NCBI RefSeq assembly: GCF_001982615.1
Contig: NZ_MLCO01000044.1
Coordinates: 1 to 50,014, forward strand
Reading direction: 5' to 3'
DNA: 50,014 nucleotides
DNA from: Teichococcus deserti
GTDB lineage: Bacteria > Pseudomonadota > Alphaproteobacteria > Acetobacterales > Acetobacteraceae
How positions within the stretch are numbered: the first letter of the stretch is position 1; every line of letters starts with the position of its first letter. The position numbers and the translations under genes were made by a program. The notes under the pieces are model-generated. The model made no database searches and was not told the DNA's origin. It saw nothing but the letters and a program-made list of their open reading frames with translations. This document shows positions 42,930 to 50,014 of the stretch, piece after piece.

Positions 42930-44012
42930 ATGACCGCCCATGTCCCGCTGCACGAGGCCCTCGCCGGCGCAGCCCCCGTCGAAATCCTGCGCCAGGGCGA
43001 GCTGTCGGCCACCCTGTTCCGCTTCCCCACCGGCGTCCCGGCGCTGCGCCTGGCCAATGCCCGCGGCGCGGTGGTGGTGCTGCCCTGGATGGGCGGCATG
43101 GTCTGGTCGGCGCGCTTCGACGGCGTGGACCTCGCCATGCAGAGCGGCTTCGACGCGCCGCAGCCGGCCACCACCATCGCCGGAACCTATGGCTGCTTCG
43201 CCTTCCACAGCGGGCTGCTGCGCAACGGGGTGCCCGGGCCGGAGGACGATCACCCCGCCCATGGCGAATTCCCCTGCGCGCCGATGCAGCGGGCCTGGCT
43301 GGAACTCGGCCAGGACAAGCGCGGCAGCTTCCTGCGCGTGGTCAGCGAGCGGCACTATGTCATGGGCTTCGGCGCGCATTACCGCGCCTGGCCCTCGGTG
43401 ACGCTGCGCCCCGGCGAGACGCTGTTCGACATCGGGCTCGGCGTGAAGAACGCCGGCGGCAAGCCGATGGAACTGATGTATATGTGCCACGTCAACTTCG
43501 CCTTCGTCGCCGACGGCGTGATCGAGCAGCCGGCCCCCTTCACCCCCGACCGCACCCAGGTCCGCCGCGCCGTGCCCGCCCATGTCACGCCGAACCCGGC
43601 CTATCTGGCGCTGATCGAGGCGCTGGCGCAGGACCCGGGCCGGATGCGGCGCCTGTCGGAACCCCAGGCCTACGACCCCGAGCAGGTCTTCTACCTGTTC
43701 GGCCTGGGCACCGACGCCAGCGGCGACACGCATCTGATGCTGCGCCGGCCGCAGGGCGACGGCTTCGGCCTGTCCTATTCGCCGGAACGCTTCCCGCAGA
43801 CGGTGCGCTGGATCATGGCCGATCCGGACCAGCAGGTGGCGGCCTTCGCGCTGCCCTCGACCTGCCAGCCGGAGGGCCATGCCGCCGAGACGCGGAAGGG
43901 CCATGTGCAATGGCTGCCCCCGGGCGGCCGGGCCGACTTCACCGTCCGCGCCGGCTATCTCGACCCCGCCGCGGCCGAGGCCTGCGGCGCCCTCATCTCT
44001 TCTTTGACGTAG
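42930..44012 (+). CDS. DUF4432-family aldose-1-epimerase-like protein
   Basis: 360 aa, 4 bp after the permease. Galactose-mutarotase-like beta-sandwich; LPWMGGMVWSARFDGVDLAM, CFAFHSGLLRNG, HGEFP (conserved His) and MELMYMCHVNFAF are the recognisable blocks of DUF4432. Family members occur in sugar ABC operons and are thought to act on sugar anomers. The reaction here is unproven. Confidence 0.8.
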   Translation: MTAHVPLHEALAGAAPVEILRQGELSATLFRFPTGVPALRLANARGAVVVLPWMGGMVWSARFDGVDLAMQSGFDAPQPATTIAGTYGCFAFHSGLLRNGVPGPEDDHPAHGEFPCAPMQRAWLELGQDKRGSFLRVVSERHYVMGFGAHYRAWPSVTLRPGETLFDIGLGVKNAGGKPMELMYMCHVNFAFVADGVIEQPAPFTPDRTQVRRAVPAHVTPNPAYLALIEALAQDPGRMRRLSEPQAYDPEQVFYLFGLGTDASGDTHLMLRRPQGDGFGLSYSPERFPQTVRWIMADPDQQVAAFALPSTCQPEGHAAETRKGHVQWLPPGGRADFTVRAGYLDPAAAEACGALISSLT

Positions 44013-44021
44013 GAGCGGGCC

Positions 44022-44930
44022 ATGGGCGCGCGCATCGGCGTGGTCGGCAGCAATATGGTCGACCTGATCACCTATATCGACCGCATGCCGGCGGCCGGCG
44101 AGACGCTGGCGGCGCCGCGCTTCGCCATGGGCCATGGCGGCAAGGGCGCCAACCAGGCGGTGGCGGCGGCCAAGCTCGGCGCCGAGGTCATGCTGGTCAG
44201 CCGCGTCGGCGATGATCTTTTTGGTGGCGGCACCATCAAGAACTTCCAGGACCTGGGCATCGATACGAAGCATGTCCGCGCCGTCCCCGGCACCCAGAGC
44301 GGCGTGGCGCCGATCTTCGTCGAGGCCTCGGGCGAGAACCGCATCCTGATCGTCAAGGGCGCCAACGAGCACCTGCTGCCCGCCGATGTCGACGCCGCGG
44401 CCGATGACCTGAAGGGCTGCGCGCTGATCCTGCTGCAGCTCGAGGTGCCGCTGGAAACCGTCTACCACACCATCGCCTGGGCGGCGGGGCAGGGCATCCC
44501 GGTGCTGCTGAACCCGGCGCCGGCGGTGCCGGAGCTCGATGTCGGGCGCATCCTGGGCGCCAGCTTCCTGGTGCCGAACCAGACCGAGCTGACCATCCTG
44601 ACCGGCCTGCCCGCCGAGACCCGCGACCAGGCCGAGGCCGCCGCGAGGACCCTGGTCGCCCGCGGCATCCGCCAGGTGCTGGTGACGCTGGGCGCCGAGG
44701 GCGCGCTGCTGGTGACCGCGGATGCGGCGCAGCACGTCCCCTCGGTCCGCGTGACGCCGGTCGACACCAGCGGCGCCGGCGACGCCTTCATCGGCGCCTT
44801 CGCCCAGCATTACGTGGCGCATGGCGACACGCTGGAGGCGATGCGCTGGGGCGCGCGCTATGCCGCGGATTCCATCACCCGCCCGGGCACGCAGATGGCC
44901 TTCGCCACCCGCGCGCAATTCGCAGGCTAG
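44022..44930 (+). CDS. rbsK: Ribokinase-family sugar kinase (ribokinase or deoxyribokinase)
   Basis: 302 aa, PfkB fold. GGKGANQAVAAAKLG at about 41-55 binds the sugar, and DTSGAGDAFIGAFA near 248 carries the anion hole and catalytic Asp. Phosphorylates ribose or 2-deoxyribose at O5. With deoC in the same operon a deoxyribokinase role (deoK) is attractive; the sequence alone does not decide. Its TAG stop lies in the first unit of a 63-bp tandem repeat. Confidence 0.88.
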   Translation: MGARIGVVGSNMVDLITYIDRMPAAGETLAAPRFAMGHGGKGANQAVAAAKLGAEVMLVSRVGDDLFGGGTIKNFQDLGIDTKHVRAVPGTQSGVAPIFVEASGENRILIVKGANEHLLPADVDAAADDLKGCALILLQLEVPLETVYHTIAWAAGQGIPVLLNPAPAVPELDVGRILGASFLVPNQTELTILTGLPAETRDQAEAAARTLVARGIRQVLVTLGAEGALLVTADAAQHVPSVRVTPVDTSGAGDAFIGAFAQHYVAHGDTLEAMRWGARYAADSITRPGTQMAFATRAQFAG

Positions 44931-45050
44931 AGCGTGATGGCTTGAGGTGGAATCACCGAAAAGCCTGAATCACGCGATCAAACAAAAGGCTAGAGCGTGA
45001 TGGCTTGAGGTGGAATCACCGAAAAGCCTGAATCACGCGATCAAGCAAAA
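44925..45050. repeat. 63-bp tandem repeat, two units
   Basis: Units at 44925-44987 and 44988-45050 differ at one base (AAACAAAAGG/AAGCAAAAGG); a third begins (GGCTAGAGCG) at 45051. Each unit is self-complementary: GCGTGAT and GGCTT pair with AAGCC and ATCACGC, with GGTG-GAAT-CACC inside. Similar AGCGTGATGGCTTGAGGTGG elements are familiar from Rhodospirillales genomes (memory, not searched). Confidence 0.85.
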
Positions 45051-45052
45051 GG

Positions 45053-45096
45053 CTAGAGCGGGTTGCCTGCGTCCTTCAGCAGGCAACCCGCTCTAG
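45053..45096. terminator. Perfect 18-bp hairpin between rbsK and MFS genes
   Basis: CTAGAGCGGGTTGCCTGC (45053-45070) pairs perfectly with GCAGGCAACCCGCTCTAG (45079-45096), 8-nt loop. No T-run, but symmetric between two convergent genes. The TAG stop of the minus-strand MFS gene is part of the right arm. Confidence 0.75.
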
Positions 45097-46271
45097 CGCT
45101 GCCGCAGGGCCAGCGCCGCGATCGCGGCGAAGCCCAGCATGCTGCCGGGCAGGCCGATCTGCACCGGCAGCGGCAGGGCGCCGATCATGCCCGCGCCCAG
45201 CGCGCCCACCGCCATGTGCAGCGCCCCCAGCACGGCGCTGGCGGTGCCGGCGGCACCCTCCACCGCCATCAGGGCCAGCGCGATGGCCGGCGGCGCCATG
45301 AAGCCCACCCCCATCTGCGACAGCACCGTCAGCCCGATCGCCAGCCCCGGCGACAGCAGCCCGGCGACCGACAGTGCCAGGAAGGTCGCGGCCGAGCCCA
45401 GCATCATCAGCGTGCCGATCTGCACCAGCTGGGCCGGGCTGCGGCGCAGCCGCGGCGCCAGCAGGCCACCCGCCAGGAAGCCCAGCGCATAGCTCGCCGG
45501 CACCAGGCTGACCGCCAGCGCGCCCCAGCCGAACAGCCCCTCATAGATCCGCTGGGTCGCCGCCACCTCGGCATAGGCGCCGCCGATCGAGGCCGCCGTG
45601 CCCAAGGCGAAGGCCAGGAAGACGCGGTTGCGCAGAACCTTGCGGTAGCTGCCCAGCGTCGCCGCCAGCCCGCCTTCGCGGGTGCGGCTGTGATGGCTCT
45701 CGGGCAGGGCCAGCAGCACCGCCAGCATCACCAGCGCGCCGCAGAGCGCCGTCACCGCCAGCGAGGCGCGCCAGCCGAATTGCGCCGCGATGCCGCTGCC
45801 CAGCACCGGGGCCAGGCCGGGCATGATCGCCATGGCCAGCGTCAGCAGCGACATCACCCGCAGGAAGACCGGCCCGGCGAAGCGGTCGCGGGCGATGGCG
45901 CGCGGCAGGGCCAAGCCGGCGCTGGCGCCCAGCCCCTGCAGCAGCCGCGCCAGCAGCAGCATCGGCCCGCTGCTGGCGAAGGTCGCCAGCACGCCCGCCA
46001 GGATGAACAGCGTCAGCCCGCCCAGCAGCACCGGCCGCCGCCCGTGCCGGTCCGACAGCGGCCCGACCACCAGCTGCCCGAGCCCGATGCCGACCAGCAC
46101 GGCGGAGAGGATCAGCCCGGCCTGCTCGAGCTCGAGCGCCAGGTCGGCGGTGATGCGGCCAAGCGAGGGCACCACCAGGTTGGTCGCCATCTGGCCCAGC
46201 GCGGTCAGCGCCATCAGCAACAACAGGGTGCCGGCCGGCAGCGCTGTGCTGCCGGTGGTGGAACTGCTCAT
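45093..46271 (-). CDS. MFS multidrug-type exporter (Bcr/CflA-like)
   Basis: 392 aa from ATG 46271. Twelve helices; GPLSDRHGRRPVLLGG is the MFS loop 2-3 motif and RLLQGLGASAGLALPRAIARD the DHA1 motif C-like region typical of Bcr/CflA drug exporters. Drug specificity unknown. Divergent from a LysR regulator. An in-frame extension to 47207 overlaps that gene and is not real. Confidence 0.88.
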   Translation of the reverse strand: MSSSTTGSTALPAGTLLLLMALTALGQMATNLVVPSLGRITADLALELEQAGLILSAVLVGIGLGQLVVGPLSDRHGRRPVLLGGLTLFILAGVLATFASSGPMLLLARLLQGLGASAGLALPRAIARDRFAGPVFLRVMSLLTLAMAIMPGLAPVLGSGIAAQFGWRASLAVTALCGALVMLAVLLALPESHHSRTREGGLAATLGSYRKVLRNRVFLAFALGTAASIGGAYAEVAATQRIYEGLFGWGALAVSLVPASYALGFLAGGLLAPRLRRSPAQLVQIGTLMMLGSAATFLALSVAGLLSPGLAIGLTVLSQMGVGFMAPPAIALALMAVEGAAGTASAVLGALHMAVGALGAGMIGALPLPVQIGLPGSMLGFAAIAALALRQR

Positions 46272-46286
46272 TCTGCGTTGATCCCG

Positions 46287-46300
46287 GGGAGTCTGGTGCC
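46287..46300 (+). repeat. Isolated iteron-like site d4
   Basis: GGGAGTCTGGTGCC, one base from the iteron core (first T is G). It lies 16-29 bp upstream of the MFS start and 89 bp before the LysR start, 25 kb from repA. Confidence 0.6.
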
Positions 46301-46388
46301 GCGTGCGGAGAGGGCGTCGGCGCACAGGATTCTCGACGCGGCAGGCCTCGTCCAATAATGCTTGGCGGCATGACGATAAGGCGGACTT

Positions 46389-47258
46389 ATGCAAGGGATT
46401 GAGCTGCGGCATCTGCGCTGCCTGGTGGCGTTGGCCGAGGAAGGCAGCTTTTCGCGCGCCGCCGCCCGGCTGGGCACGACCCAGCCGGCGGTCAGCCAGC
46501 TGCTGAAGCGGCTGGAGGACATGGTCGGCCAGCGGCTGGTGCATCGCGACCGGCTGTCGCTGTCGCTGACCGCGCTGGGCGAGGAGGTGCTGCTGCAGGC
46601 GCGCGAGGCGCTGGCCGCGGTCGACGGCGCGCTGGAGGCGACGCGGCGCAGCCTGCGCGGCGAGGCCGGGCGGCTGCGCGTCGGCCTCAGCGTGCCCTCG
46701 CTCTATGGCGGGGTGCCGGCGCTGATCCGCCGCCTCCGCGCCGCCCGCCCCGGCGTCGCCGTGGAGATGACCGTGCTGCCCAGCACCGAGCAGCCGGCAG
46801 CCCTGCTGGAGCGCCGCGTCGATCTGGCCTTCGGCTGCGCCGATTTGCGGGCCGACGGGCTGGCACGGCGGGTGCTGGCGGACGAGGCCATGCAGGTGGT
46901 GCTGCCCGCCTGGCACCGGCTGGCGGGCAGACCGTCCCTGCCGCTGGCGGCGCTGCGCGAGGAAGGCTGGATCATGCCCCCGGCGCCGGTGCCCCTGCGC
47001 GACGAGATCCTGGGCGCCTTCCGCGCCGCCGGCTACGCGCCGCGGATCGTGGCGGAAAGCACCGACTTCCTGACCACCTTCGGCCTGGTCATGGCCGATG
47101 CCGGGCTGGCGCTCGCCGCCGAAAGCTTCGCCGACTTCGCCGGCCCGGACCTGGTTCTGGTGCCGCTGACCGGGCCGGCGCCGCGGCTGGTGCATGCCCT
47201 GGCCCATCGCCAGGACGACCGCTCGCCGGTGCTGCGCGCGCTGCTGGAGATGCTGTGA
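46389..47258 (+). CDS. LysR-family transcriptional regulator
   Basis: 289 aa from ATG 46389. N-terminal HTH LRCLVALAEEGSFSRAAARLGTTQPAVSQLLKRLE; effector domain with RLRVGLSVPSLYGGVPALIRRLR. Members of this kind control adjacent exporters or degradation genes. Divergent from the MFS gene (117-bp gap), its likely target. Converges on the amidohydrolase gene with no gap between stops. Confidence 0.9.
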   Translation: MQGIELRHLRCLVALAEEGSFSRAAARLGTTQPAVSQLLKRLEDMVGQRLVHRDRLSLSLTALGEEVLLQAREALAAVDGALEATRRSLRGEAGRLRVGLSVPSLYGGVPALIRRLRAARPGVAVEMTVLPSTEQPAALLERRVDLAFGCADLRADGLARRVLADEAMQVVLPAWHRLAGRPSLPLAALREEGWIMPPAPVPLRDEILGAFRAAGYAPRIVAESTDFLTTFGLVMADAGLALAAESFADFAGPDLVLVPLTGPAPRLVHALAHRQDDRSPVLRALLEML

Positions 47259-48758
47259 TCAGTCGCAGACATAGCGGTTGAGGGGGTAGGGCTGCCGGGC
47301 GAAGGCCGGGCAGAAGGCGCCGACCACCGGCTCGAGCTGCTCGAACAGGATCTTTCCGGATGCGTTCAGCGCTTCCAGCCGCTCGCGGGCGGCTTCGGCC
47401 TCGCGCGCCAGCTTCGCCAGGTCCAGCGTCAGCAGGGTCCGGTCCTGCACCACCATCCGCCCGGCGATCATGACATGGCGGACCGAGGTGGCGTCCTCGG
47501 CATGCACCAGCTGGTTGACCGTCCAGTTGTGCGGGATCCAGCTGATGGCGGCGAGGTCGAGGAAGACGATATCCGCCTTCATCCCCGGCGCGATGCGGCC
47601 GATCCCCTCGAGCCCCAGGGCCCGCGCCGATCCGACGGTCGCGGCGCGGTAGATCTCGTCGGCGCTGGCCCAGCCACGCGGATCCGGCCCCTGGCCCTTG
47701 GAGACCATCGAGGCGCCACGCATCGCCTCATACATGTTCTGGTTGTCCGAGCAGCTGGCGCCATCGGTGCCGAGCCCGACATTGACGCCCGCATCCAGCG
47801 CCTGGCGCAGCCGGAACAGCCCGTTGCCCAGCCGCATGTTGCTGCCCGGGTTGTGCACCAGCGAGGCGCCGCGATCGGCCATGCGGCGCAGGTCGTCATC
47901 GTCCAGCCAGACGGCATGCGCCGCGGTGAAGTCGGGACCGAGCAGGCCTTGCGCATCCAGCTCGGCGACCAGGGTGCGGCCGTAGCGCTGCATCCCGGCC
48001 AGCGCCTGCACCTTGCTCTCGCCGACATGGCTGTGCAGCGGCACGCCATGCTCCCGCGCCAGCCGGCCGCAGCCGCAGAGGAATTCGGTCGAGCAATGCA
48101 GCGGGATGGTCGGCGCGACCGCGGCACGGATGTCCTGGCCATTCCAGCGCCAGTGGCGCAGCACCTCGGCAATGCCGGCGAGCGTCGCCTCGCCGGCGGG
48201 CAGGCGCATCCTGTCGACCGCCGCCTGCAGGGCAGGCGGCAGGCTGTCGCGCAGCCCCGGGATGGCATCGTAGAACGTCGTGTCGGCGACCATCGGGGCC
48301 AGCACGGCGCGCATGCCAACCCCGGCATAGGCCTCGGCGGCTGCATCCATGCCGTCGCGGCTCGGGCCAGGGAACTCGTAATAGAGGTCATAGGCCGCGG
48401 TGCAGCCCTTCAGCACCATCTCGGCGGCGCAGATCTGCGCCGTCAGCTTCTTGTCGGACAGCGCCCGGTTGCCGCCGATCCAGGGGGCGGCGGCCAGCAG
48501 CAGCTCCAGCGTCCAGCGGTCGCCCTGGCCGCGCGCCAGCCCGCCATGGCCATGGGTATGCGCGTTCACCAGGCCGGGATGCAGCAGCAGCCCCGCCGCC
48601 TCGATGCGGCGCGCGCCCTCGGGCGCGGCAAGGTCCGGCCCGACCGCGCGGATGATGCCGTCCTCGACCAGGATATCGGCGGGCTCGGCGCGGCGCAGCG
48701 CGGGGTCGGTCAGCCGGCCGCCGGCGATCAGGGTGATGCCGGGTTGGATCTCTGCCAT
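47259..48758 (-). CDS. Amidohydrolase (TrzN/SsnA/guanine-deaminase-like subgroup)
   Basis: 499 aa from ATG 48758 with AAGGAGAA upstream. Metal ligands His67 and His69 in NAHTHGHGG, the next His in HSHVGES, then His in AAHAVWL and Asp in LGTDGASCSDNQNMYEA. C-terminal KADIVFLDL is typical of the superfamily. This is the aminohydrolase branch (subtype III) that deaminates purines, pyrimidines or s-triazines; no closer substrate can be read. Alone in its unit. Confidence 0.87.
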   Translation of the reverse strand: MAEIQPGITLIAGGRLTDPALRRAEPADILVEDGIIRAVGPDLAAPEGARRIEAAGLLLHPGLVNAHTHGHGGLARGQGDRWTLELLLAAAPWIGGNRALSDKKLTAQICAAEMVLKGCTAAYDLYYEFPGPSRDGMDAAAEAYAGVGMRAVLAPMVADTTFYDAIPGLRDSLPPALQAAVDRMRLPAGEATLAGIAEVLRHWRWNGQDIRAAVAPTIPLHCSTEFLCGCGRLAREHGVPLHSHVGESKVQALAGMQRYGRTLVAELDAQGLLGPDFTAAHAVWLDDDDLRRMADRGASLVHNPGSNMRLGNGLFRLRQALDAGVNVGLGTDGASCSDNQNMYEAMRGASMVSKGQGPDPRGWASADEIYRAATVGSARALGLEGIGRIAPGMKADIVFLDLAAISWIPHNWTVNQLVHAEDATSVRHVMIAGRMVVQDRTLLTLDLAKLAREAEAARERLEALNASGKILFEQLEPVVGAFCPAFARQPYPLNRYVCD

Positions 48759-48896
48759 GCGAATTCTCCTTCAGGCGGCCGCGGCAGGATAGCCAGGATG
48801 GCGGCGCGGGCCATCCGCTGAGGCGGTCGGTTTCTCGCAGGCGGCCATGCTGCGGCGCGAGCATTATGAATCGACATCGCAACAGCCATCTGCATC

Positions 48897-49976
48897 ATGG
48901 CCGCCACGAGCAACCGCCGCGCGGGGGTCCCGATGGCGCAGCGCCTGGTGCATTTCGCCTCCAACCGGCTGTGGGACGAGGCGGGCGCCGCTTTCGGCGC
49001 CAGCTGCGGCGCGCCGCCGGAACGGCTCTGGCTCGGCGCCGTGCCGGTCGAGGTCCAGCCCGATCCTGAAGGCGACGCCGGCGCGGTGGGCGCGCCGCTG
49101 GTCAGCGGCATCGATGATTTCGGCGCGCCCGGCGGCACGGCTGAGGCGGTGCTGGCCGACTGGCTGGACCGGGCCGAAGCGGCCGACGCCGTGCCGCTGC
49201 TGACCGTGCATGGCTTCAACTACAGCTTCGCGGAATCCTGCGCGCGCGCCGGCAATTTCTGCGACGTGGTCGAGGCGGTGGCCGGGCAGCGCCTGGCGCC
49301 GCTGGCCTTCTGCTGGCCGAGCAACGGCGTGGGCAGCATCGACGAATACCGCCGCGACCAGCAGGATTGCGACAGCTCCGGCCCGGCGCTCGCCCGGCTG
49401 ATCCGGCAGATCGCGCTGGCCGCCGCCGGCCGGGCGCGCAAGCCGGCCTATCTGGCGCATTCCATGGGCGCGCGCGCCACGCGCTGCGCCATGCAGGCGC
49501 TGGCGGCCGCCGGCCCGCTGCCGGCGGCGCCCGTCTTCGCCCAGGCCGTCATCATCGCCGGCGACGAGGCGGTGACGGCGCTGGAGCCCGGCGGCCCGCT
49601 CTGGCCGCTGGCGGATATCGCCGACTGGGTGACCATCGGCGTCTTCGCCGACGACGCCACCCTGACGAAGATCAGCGGACATCTGAACGGGGTGGCGAGG
49701 CTGGGCGCCGCCGGGCCGCTGACCCCGCCGCCACCGGAAAGCCGGGTCTTCGTGGTCGATTACGGCATGGCGGTTGCCTGGAAGGAGGCGCCGGGCGCCA
49801 CCAGCTGGAACTTCGTCGGCCACCAGTACTACCGCAACGACCCCCTGGTGATCCGCGACCTGGCTGCGGCCCTGGGCGGCACCGCCTCGCCCGAGCGCAT
49901 CGCCCGCCGCCGCTGGGCCCGCGTCGAGCCGGGCTATGCCATCCGGGAGATCGCCGGGCGGCTCTACCTGGTCTGA
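48897..49976 (+). CDS. Alpha/beta hydrolase of the DUF900 type
   Basis: 359 aa from ATG 48897; ATG 48933 (MAQRLVHFASNR) is an alternative, no clear ribosome site decides. Oxyanion block LLTVHGFNYSFAES near residue 100, nucleophile elbow AHSMGAR near 190, a C-terminal His in WNFVGHQYYRN. The pattern VHGFN...F...W / HSMG fits DUF900, a family of serine hydrolases of unknown substrate, often extracellular or cytosolic esterase-like. No signal peptide. The last gene; 38 bp of C-rich low-complexity DNA ends the window. Confidence 0.72.
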   Translation: MAATSNRRAGVPMAQRLVHFASNRLWDEAGAAFGASCGAPPERLWLGAVPVEVQPDPEGDAGAVGAPLVSGIDDFGAPGGTAEAVLADWLDRAEAADAVPLLTVHGFNYSFAESCARAGNFCDVVEAVAGQRLAPLAFCWPSNGVGSIDEYRRDQQDCDSSGPALARLIRQIALAAAGRARKPAYLAHSMGARATRCAMQALAAAGPLPAAPVFAQAVIIAGDEAVTALEPGGPLWPLADIADWVTIGVFADDATLTKISGHLNGVARLGAAGPLTPPPPESRVFVVDYGMAVAWKEAPGATSWNFVGHQYYRNDPLVIRDLAAALGGTASPERIARRRWARVEPGYAIREIAGRLYLV

Positions 49977-50014
49977 CCCGCTTCCCCCGGCCACTTCCCC
50001 CCGGCCCCTTCCCC

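Noticed and set aside
49977-50014. C-rich tail with repeated CTTCCCC units
   Set aside because: Short low-complexity sequence cut by the window end; too little to call.

Overview
The window is very GC-rich, gene-dense and bacterial. Gene content (cytochrome bd with CydDC, TRAP/hydantoinase cluster, SitABCD-type metal transporter, DeoR-linked pentose locus, Pfam-RPA-type RepA initiator) points to an alphaproteobacterium, probably Acetobacteraceae close to Roseomonas; this is inference from style, since no rRNA or tRNA gene is present. A parA/partner/repA module with iteron-like repeats in the middle indicates a secondary replicon (megaplasmid or chromid) rather than the main chromosome. I see no transposase, integrase or CRISPR array.

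Layout: 1-5640 cydDC-cydAB-cydX plus an ArsR regulator, a bd oxidase operon. 5640-9440: a dispersed hairpin element (two copies), an SDR/TetR divergent pair, an exported protein of unknown function and a metal-dependent deacetylase-type amidohydrolase. 9550-13228: a palindrome followed by a four-gene Mn/Fe-type ABC importer. 13229-18840: amidase, otnK-otnC (four-carbon acid sugar catabolism), an MFS permease and an ArsR-type regulator. 18840-21750: replication/partition block (direct repeats, parA, a non-canonical ParB-position gene, five iterons, terminator, repA, and an origin-like region with five more iterons, an AT-rich stretch and a DnaA-box-like site). 21751-30263: aldehyde dehydrogenase, then LysR-controlled TRAP dctPQM + hyuAB. 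31151-34890: LysR / inverted DnaA-box pair / zwf, an LpxO/AspH-type hydroxylase and a DapA-family dehydratase. 34931-45100: FGGY kinase and DeoR regulator divergent from deoC, a sugar ABC importer, a DUF4432 epimerase-like protein and a ribokinase-family kinase, ending in a 63-bp tandem repeat and a perfect hairpin. 45093-49976: MFS exporter/LysR divergent pair, an amidohydrolase and an alpha/beta hydrolase.

Two dispersed sequence families are the most unusual content. (1) The iteron core TGGAGTCTGGTTCC clusters around repA, but four further copies lie alone in four divergent intergenic regions up to 25 kb away (8190, 14679, 17963, 46287), suggesting RepA titration or a RepA-linked regulatory network. 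(2) Five copies of a hairpin element (GGGGAATGAATTCCCC-type stem followed by a CCCCTTCTTCTTTCTG tail) sit at gene 3' ends with compensatory stem changes, apparently a family of shared terminators that sometimes supply the stop codon of the adjacent gene. All database statements are from memory of families; no search was run.
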